Below, piece by piece: positions 61,100 through 64,000 of a DNA stretch of 64,000 nucleotides; position 1 is the stretch's first letter; every line of letters starts with the position of its first letter. The DNA lies in assembly GCA_019448385.1 (NCBI GenBank), contig JAGTXO010000011.1, positions 1,020,001-1,084,000 of the forward strand, read 5' to 3'. Under the pieces are notes generated by a model. It was not told the DNA's origin. It searched no databases and was given only the letters and a program-made list of their open reading frames with translations. Source of the DNA: Diacronema lutheri (lineage: Eukaryota > Haptophyta > Pavlovophyceae > Pavlovales > Pavlovaceae). The translations under genes were made by a program, and so were the position numbers.

Positions 61100-62073
61100 G
61101 GGCGGTCGTGCCCTCCCGACGAACCGGTCCACCTCCTCGCGCCGCTGCTGCGCCTTGTTGGCAACCTGCCACGCGGAAAGCGGCGCGGCCGGTCGGGGAG
61201 TGCGCAGCACGCGCGGCGGCGTGTCGAAGGGTGGGGTGCGCGCGGCGAGCAGAGGAACGGCACGCGCGTGCGGCGCCGGGGCGCCCGCACGGCCGCAGCT
61301 CTGCGCACCGACTCGGACGCCGAGCGCACGGCGCCCTTGGTCGCCGTCTGCAGCGCACGGGGCGTCGCGGCGACCTTTGAGACCGCACCGTCAACGGCGG
61401 TGCTCACGCCGTCCACGATGCGCTTGGGCGTCGCGGCGATGTCATCTGCCACCTCCTTCGCCTTAGATTGCACGCCGTTCACCACCTTGCCCGGCAGCGC
61501 GACGACCGAGCCGACGGCTGCAGAGACGCGCGACGTGGCCGCGTCGGCGACGCCTGCGGCAGCGCCGGACACGGCGCCGGCGACGGAGCCAGCGGCGCCT
61601 TTCGCGCCCGAGGCGAGTGCGCCACCCACGCTCGAAAGCGCTTCCACCACTTTTGATGTTGCAGCTGGCGCGACGGGCGGCGGCGCGCGCGCCGGCGGCG
61701 AGGAAGGGGGCGGCGGAGTCGCGGGCGGCGGCTTCGGGGGCGGCGGCGGCGCCTGAGCGACGGGCGGCGGGCGGCTCGACGGCGGCGGCGGCGGTGGCGG
61801 CGGTGGCGGCGGCGCCTTGACCTGCGGTCGCTCCTCCTCCGGCTCGGGCTCGCTGCCCCGCGTAGAGAGGTTGTCGAGATAGTCGGAGCTCATGACGATC
61901 CGTGCGGCTGTGCGCTCGCCGCGTGCGGCGCGCGGCACGTCCACCGGCGCGAGCGGCCGAGTTGGCGAGGCGAAGCATCGGCCGGCGAGGCAGCGACCGA
62001 GGCCGGCGCTAGGCAGGATCGCAGCGCTCGACGCCGACGCCGCGAGGAGGAGCAGCGCGCGCGAGAGCCTCAT
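57002..62073 (-). CDS. plastid-targeted FGFGGL-repeat disordered protein
   Basis: Two exons (62073-61291 and 61165-57002), GT-AG, phase 0, give 1,648 residues. Order: bipartite plastid leader (LLLLAASASSAAILPS, then Arg-rich, ending ARIVMSS); a proline block; an amphipathic helical region of about 120 residues (SKVVEALSSVGGALASGAKG, GKVVNGVQSKAKEVADD) like perilipin/LEA 11-mer helices that lie on membranes; a P-run; five 31-residue repeats (FKSLFPPAAPPKPAPPPAAP); two proline blocks; then about 25 copies of a 38-residue unit containing FGFGGLGAAAPKKTVVAAAP and FARPPAAKPATS. The repeats are basic and disordered, with evenly spaced aromatic clusters. I recognise no family; the layout resembles repeat scaffolds such as pyrenoid linkers, and FG-nucleoporins in motif only. 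Confidence 0.8.
57290..60040. repeat. about 25 x 114-base coding tandem array
   Basis: Near-identical units of 114-120 bases, each with CTTCTTGGGCGCAGC and GCCAAAGCCAAAGGACGTCG. Length variants come from whole proline codons only. A block of three successive unit types (AQKPPPPP, APKLSPPPP, APKPPPPP endings) occurs twice in a row, showing that blocks of units were duplicated as well as single units. Confidence 0.95.
60417..60890. repeat. five 93-base coding tandem repeats
   Basis: Five units of 93 bases, four of them nearly identical at the DNA level, containing GAAGAAGGGCGGCGGCGGCG and GGCGCTGGCTTGGGCGGCGC. They encode FFKSLFPPAAPPKPAPPPAA on the minus strand within the FGFGGL protein. Confidence 0.95.
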
Positions 62074-62152
62074 CGCTCCCGCGAGACGACGCGATTTGCC
62101 GATTTCGCCCAGGCAAATTAGCCGAGGAAAAGGGACGACCGGCCGTCGCACG

Positions 62153-62797
62153 ATGGTTGAGGTCGATCCCATCCTGCTCACGACCGTGATTGGCGGCCTG
62201 GTCGCGCTCGTCATCTACCGCGATCACGCGCTACAGCTCGTCGGCGCGGCGGCCGCATGCCAAGAGCGCGCGCGGGCGGCGCCGAGACTGGCTCCCGCGG
62301 CGCGGGCTGATGTCGACCGCGGCGTTGCGAGCCTGGCCGGCAGCCTTGCAGCCTTGCAGCCGTCCTCGCATCCTGTTGAGCGTGCCGTGTCGCCGCCAAG
62401 CGGCGCGCTCGGTCGCGAGGCGGGGGTCCACGCTCCACGCGAGGGCGAGGACGGCGGGGCGCGCCACGCGCAGCAGCCGGAGCAGCACGTGCGCGCGAGG
62501 CTCAAATTCACGGTCGACGGCAATCTGCGATGGCTGCGGGGCGCGGTCGACGATTCTTGCGCGCCCGACGCTCTCGCCGCGCTCGACGAGCTCTGGGCCG
62601 TGCTCGAGCACCTGCAAGGCCTGGGCCGGCTGGGGCGGCAGCGCACGGTTGAGTACTGCAACGCGCTCGTCGACGCGGACGGCCTCGCCCTCTTGCACGC
62701 CCTCAGCGAGGGCAAGCGGAACGAGGTGCGGGACGAGCGCGTGCGCGCCGTGGCCACGCGCCTCTTCCGCGAGCTCGTGCCGCTGATTTGGAGCTGA
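62153..62797 (+). CDS. small N-terminally anchored protein, helical C-terminal domain
   Basis: 214 residues. The N terminus is a membrane anchor (PILLTTVIGGLVALVIY). A disordered Ala/Arg/Gly middle follows. The last 95 residues are an ordered-looking all-helical domain: KFTVDGNLRWLRGAVDDSC, LDELWAVLEHLQGLGRLG and TRLFRELVPLIW, possibly one or two ARM/HEAT-like repeats. I do not recognise the family. It is divergent from the FGFGGL plastid gene with 79 bases between ATGs. An intron in the middle cannot be excluded. Confidence 0.6.
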   Translation: MVEVDPILLTTVIGGLVALVIYRDHALQLVGAAAACQERARAAPRLAPAARADVDRGVASLAGSLAALQPSSHPVERAVSPPSGALGREAGVHAPREGEDGGARHAQQPEQHVRARLKFTVDGNLRWLRGAVDDSCAPDALAALDELWAVLEHLQGLGRLGRQRTVEYCNALVDADGLALLHALSEGKRNEVRDERVRAVATRLFRELVPLIWS

Positions 62798-62959
62798 CAA
62801 AAGAGATCAATTTCGAGTCAGTCAGTTGTGAGCGAGATGGCAGCCAGCATTCTCGCACTCGCCCGCGGCGCGCGCGTGCGGCGCACGCTCGCTCGACGCT
62901 GTCGAGCTGAAACTCCGCCACGGGCTGGCACCACGGGCGCGCGTTGAGCGGCTGGCGGT

Positions 62960-63552
62960 TCACCGCGCGATCGAGCTGCTGCCGGCCGCGCTCGCGTTGC
63001 GCGGCGTCGTCACGCTCGCAGCGCGCGAGGCGGCCGGCGCGTGGAGCGGCGGTGTGCGCGTGTCGCTGGCGCACGCCGGCTGCGGCCGCAGCTCCGCATC
63101 GAACGAGGGCGCGCGCACCCCCTCGTCACGCTCGGCACGCCACGCCGGCACATCCGGCGTGTTGACGCCGATGCCCGCACCGCCCAGCGCCAGCGCCACG
63201 CTCGCCGGCCGCGCACGTCGCGCTGGATGGACCTCCGCCACCATCGTGGCCAGCACGGGATCGACACCGAACAGCGGATGCTTGTCGGCAAGCCAGTAGG
63301 TGTCGGGCGGGTGGGCGGCGTGCGTGCGCGCGCGCGAGTGCTGCAGGACGTGCAAAGGGCGCGCGCCGTCCACGCGCCCGACGCTGCGCCGCGCGTGGCC
63401 TCAGGCTGCGGCCGACCGCTCACGACCGCGGCGCCGCGACGGACCGAACCGTGCGCGACCGCCGCGGCGACGAGCGCGTTGTCGATTTCCCACGCCTGCA
63501 CTTGCGCCGCGCGTCCGGCGGATACGGCGCGCGGCCGGTGTGGCGGCGGCAC
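62960..63552 (-). CDS. probable multi-exon gene, exons unresolved
   Basis: Two minus-strand stretches have strong coding bias. The upstream one contains QAWEIDNALVAAAVAHGSV after a usable acceptor (TGCAG). The downstream one, in another frame, runs from RPLHVLQHSRARTHAAHP through DTYWLADKHPLFGVDPVLAT and GGAGIGVNTPDVPAWRAERD to a stop at 62960. They must be joined by an intron between about 63430 and 63370 that I cannot place exactly, and no initiator ATG was found upstream. I do not recognise the protein. The bases from 62798 to 62960 hold nothing clear. Confidence 0.45.
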
Positions 63553-63710
63553 GCGCCCTCGCAGCGGCTCGCCCGACCGGCCGTGGGACGCGTACCCCCT
63601 TGCAGCCGGTGCGCCTGGCGCTCAAGCAAACCGCATGCGTTTTGTCGTAGAACTTTCAACTTTCGTCGCTGGCGCAAAGCGGGCGGCGAGCAGGGAGGGC
63701 CCGACTGACG

Positions 63711-64000
63711 ATGGCTCACTTCTGTCGCCTCGCGCTCCTCGGCCTCGCGGCCGTGGGCGTGCGCGCGCAGCAGGCCGAACAGCAGCTCGAGATGGGCAGC
63801 CTACGCTCCGCATTTGTCAACGAGGACAGCTTCCAGTACTACTCGATCCTCATCCCATCCAAGTCGAACGCGATCAAGGTGAAGCTGATCCCGAGCTACG
63901 GCGACCCTGACGTCTACCTCTCGTTCACTGCGCCCGAACCGGACGACTTGACGGCGACGTGGGTGATGGACGACGTGGGCGCGGAGGAGCAGGTGATCAA
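63711..64000 (+). CDS. secreted protein, N-terminal part, cut by window end
   Basis: An ATG at 63711 opens a frame that runs off the right edge (96 complete codons). It starts with a signal peptide (MAHFCRLALLGLAAVGVRA), then a beta-rich domain with AFVNEDSFQYYSILIPSKSN, IKVKLIPSYGDPDVYLSFT and ATWVMDDVGAEEQVI. The GDPDVYLSF strand resembles pre-peptidase C-terminal (PPC)-like beta-sandwich domains found in secreted proteases and surface proteins. Third positions are strongly G/C. Family assignment is tentative because most of the gene is missing. Confidence 0.65.
   Translation, partial: MAHFCRLALLGLAAVGVRAQQAEQQLEMGSLRSAFVNEDSFQYYSILIPSKSNAIKVKLIPSYGDPDVYLSFTAPEPDDLTATWVMDDVGAEEQVI

Noticed and set aside
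57002-62073. FGFGGL protein as a nucleoporin
   Set aside because: Motif resembles FG repeats, but the bipartite plastid leader and basic proline spacers do not fit; kept only as a comparison.

Overview
This looks like about 64 kb of nuclear DNA from a photosynthetic eukaryote with a red-derived secondary plastid. A haptophyte is most likely (perhaps a pavlovophyte); a GC-rich pelagophyte is the main alternative. The signs are a fucoxanthin-chlorophyll protein gene, several proteins with bipartite (signal plus transit) plastid leaders, beta-1,3-glucan (chrysolaminarin-type) enzymes, very high GC and strong G/C bias at third codon positions. Genes are dense, short introns are common, and neighbouring genes often start back to back with only 75-190 bases between them. 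I resolved 20 introns from reading frame and family alignment. They are mostly 90-220 bases; 16 are GT-AG and 4 are GC-AG, and all four GC donors read GCGCGC. I saw no rRNA, tRNA, CRISPR, transposon or viral element.

Layout. 0-6.4 kb: a possible gene fragment at the left edge, a pherophorin-like SPPP-repeat surface protein, an EamA/DMT transporter, an unknown protein and a plastid ferredoxin-like protein. 6.6-16.4 kb: a CtpA-type D1-processing protease whose intron is a heptamer minisatellite, a GH36 raffinose-synthase-like enzyme, a small type I membrane protein, an exostosin-like glycosyltransferase and mitochondrial ribosomal protein bL32. 16.5-21 kb: a large alpha/beta hydrolase and a branched-chain aminotransferase. 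21.85-31.4 kb: one 2,983-residue reading frame over five exons that joins a KRE6/SKN1-type GH16 domain to a complete GT48 beta-1,3-glucan synthase. 31.8-36.2 kb: a J-domain/PHD-finger protein, a kelch protein and a membrane-anchored GH5 exo-beta-1,3-glucanase.

36.4-49.3 kb: a 1,509-residue low-complexity membrane protein, an unknown protein, a methyltransferase head to head with the FCP gene, a membrane-anchored GST, a PAP2 phosphatase, and a second methyltransferase head to head with a glycosyltransferase-like protein. 49.35-57 kb: an IQ/EF-hand protein built of about ten UBA-like helical repeats, a Sec14-like protein and a GT31-like glycosyltransferase. 57-62 kb: a plastid-targeted 1,648-residue disordered protein with about 25 copies of an FGFGGL-containing 38-residue repeat. 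62-64 kb: a small anchored protein, an unresolved minus-strand gene and the start of a secreted protein cut by the right edge.

Functional themes. Storage beta-glucan metabolism is represented by the GH16-GT48 fusion and, 3 kb away, the GH5 glucanase. Plastid function is represented by FCP, CtpA, the ferredoxin-like protein and the FGFGGL protein. Protein glycosylation or secretion is represented by three glycosyltransferase-like genes. The two most interesting items are the GH16-GT48 fusion and the plastid-targeted repeat protein, which has the design of a phase-separating scaffold such as a pyrenoid linker.
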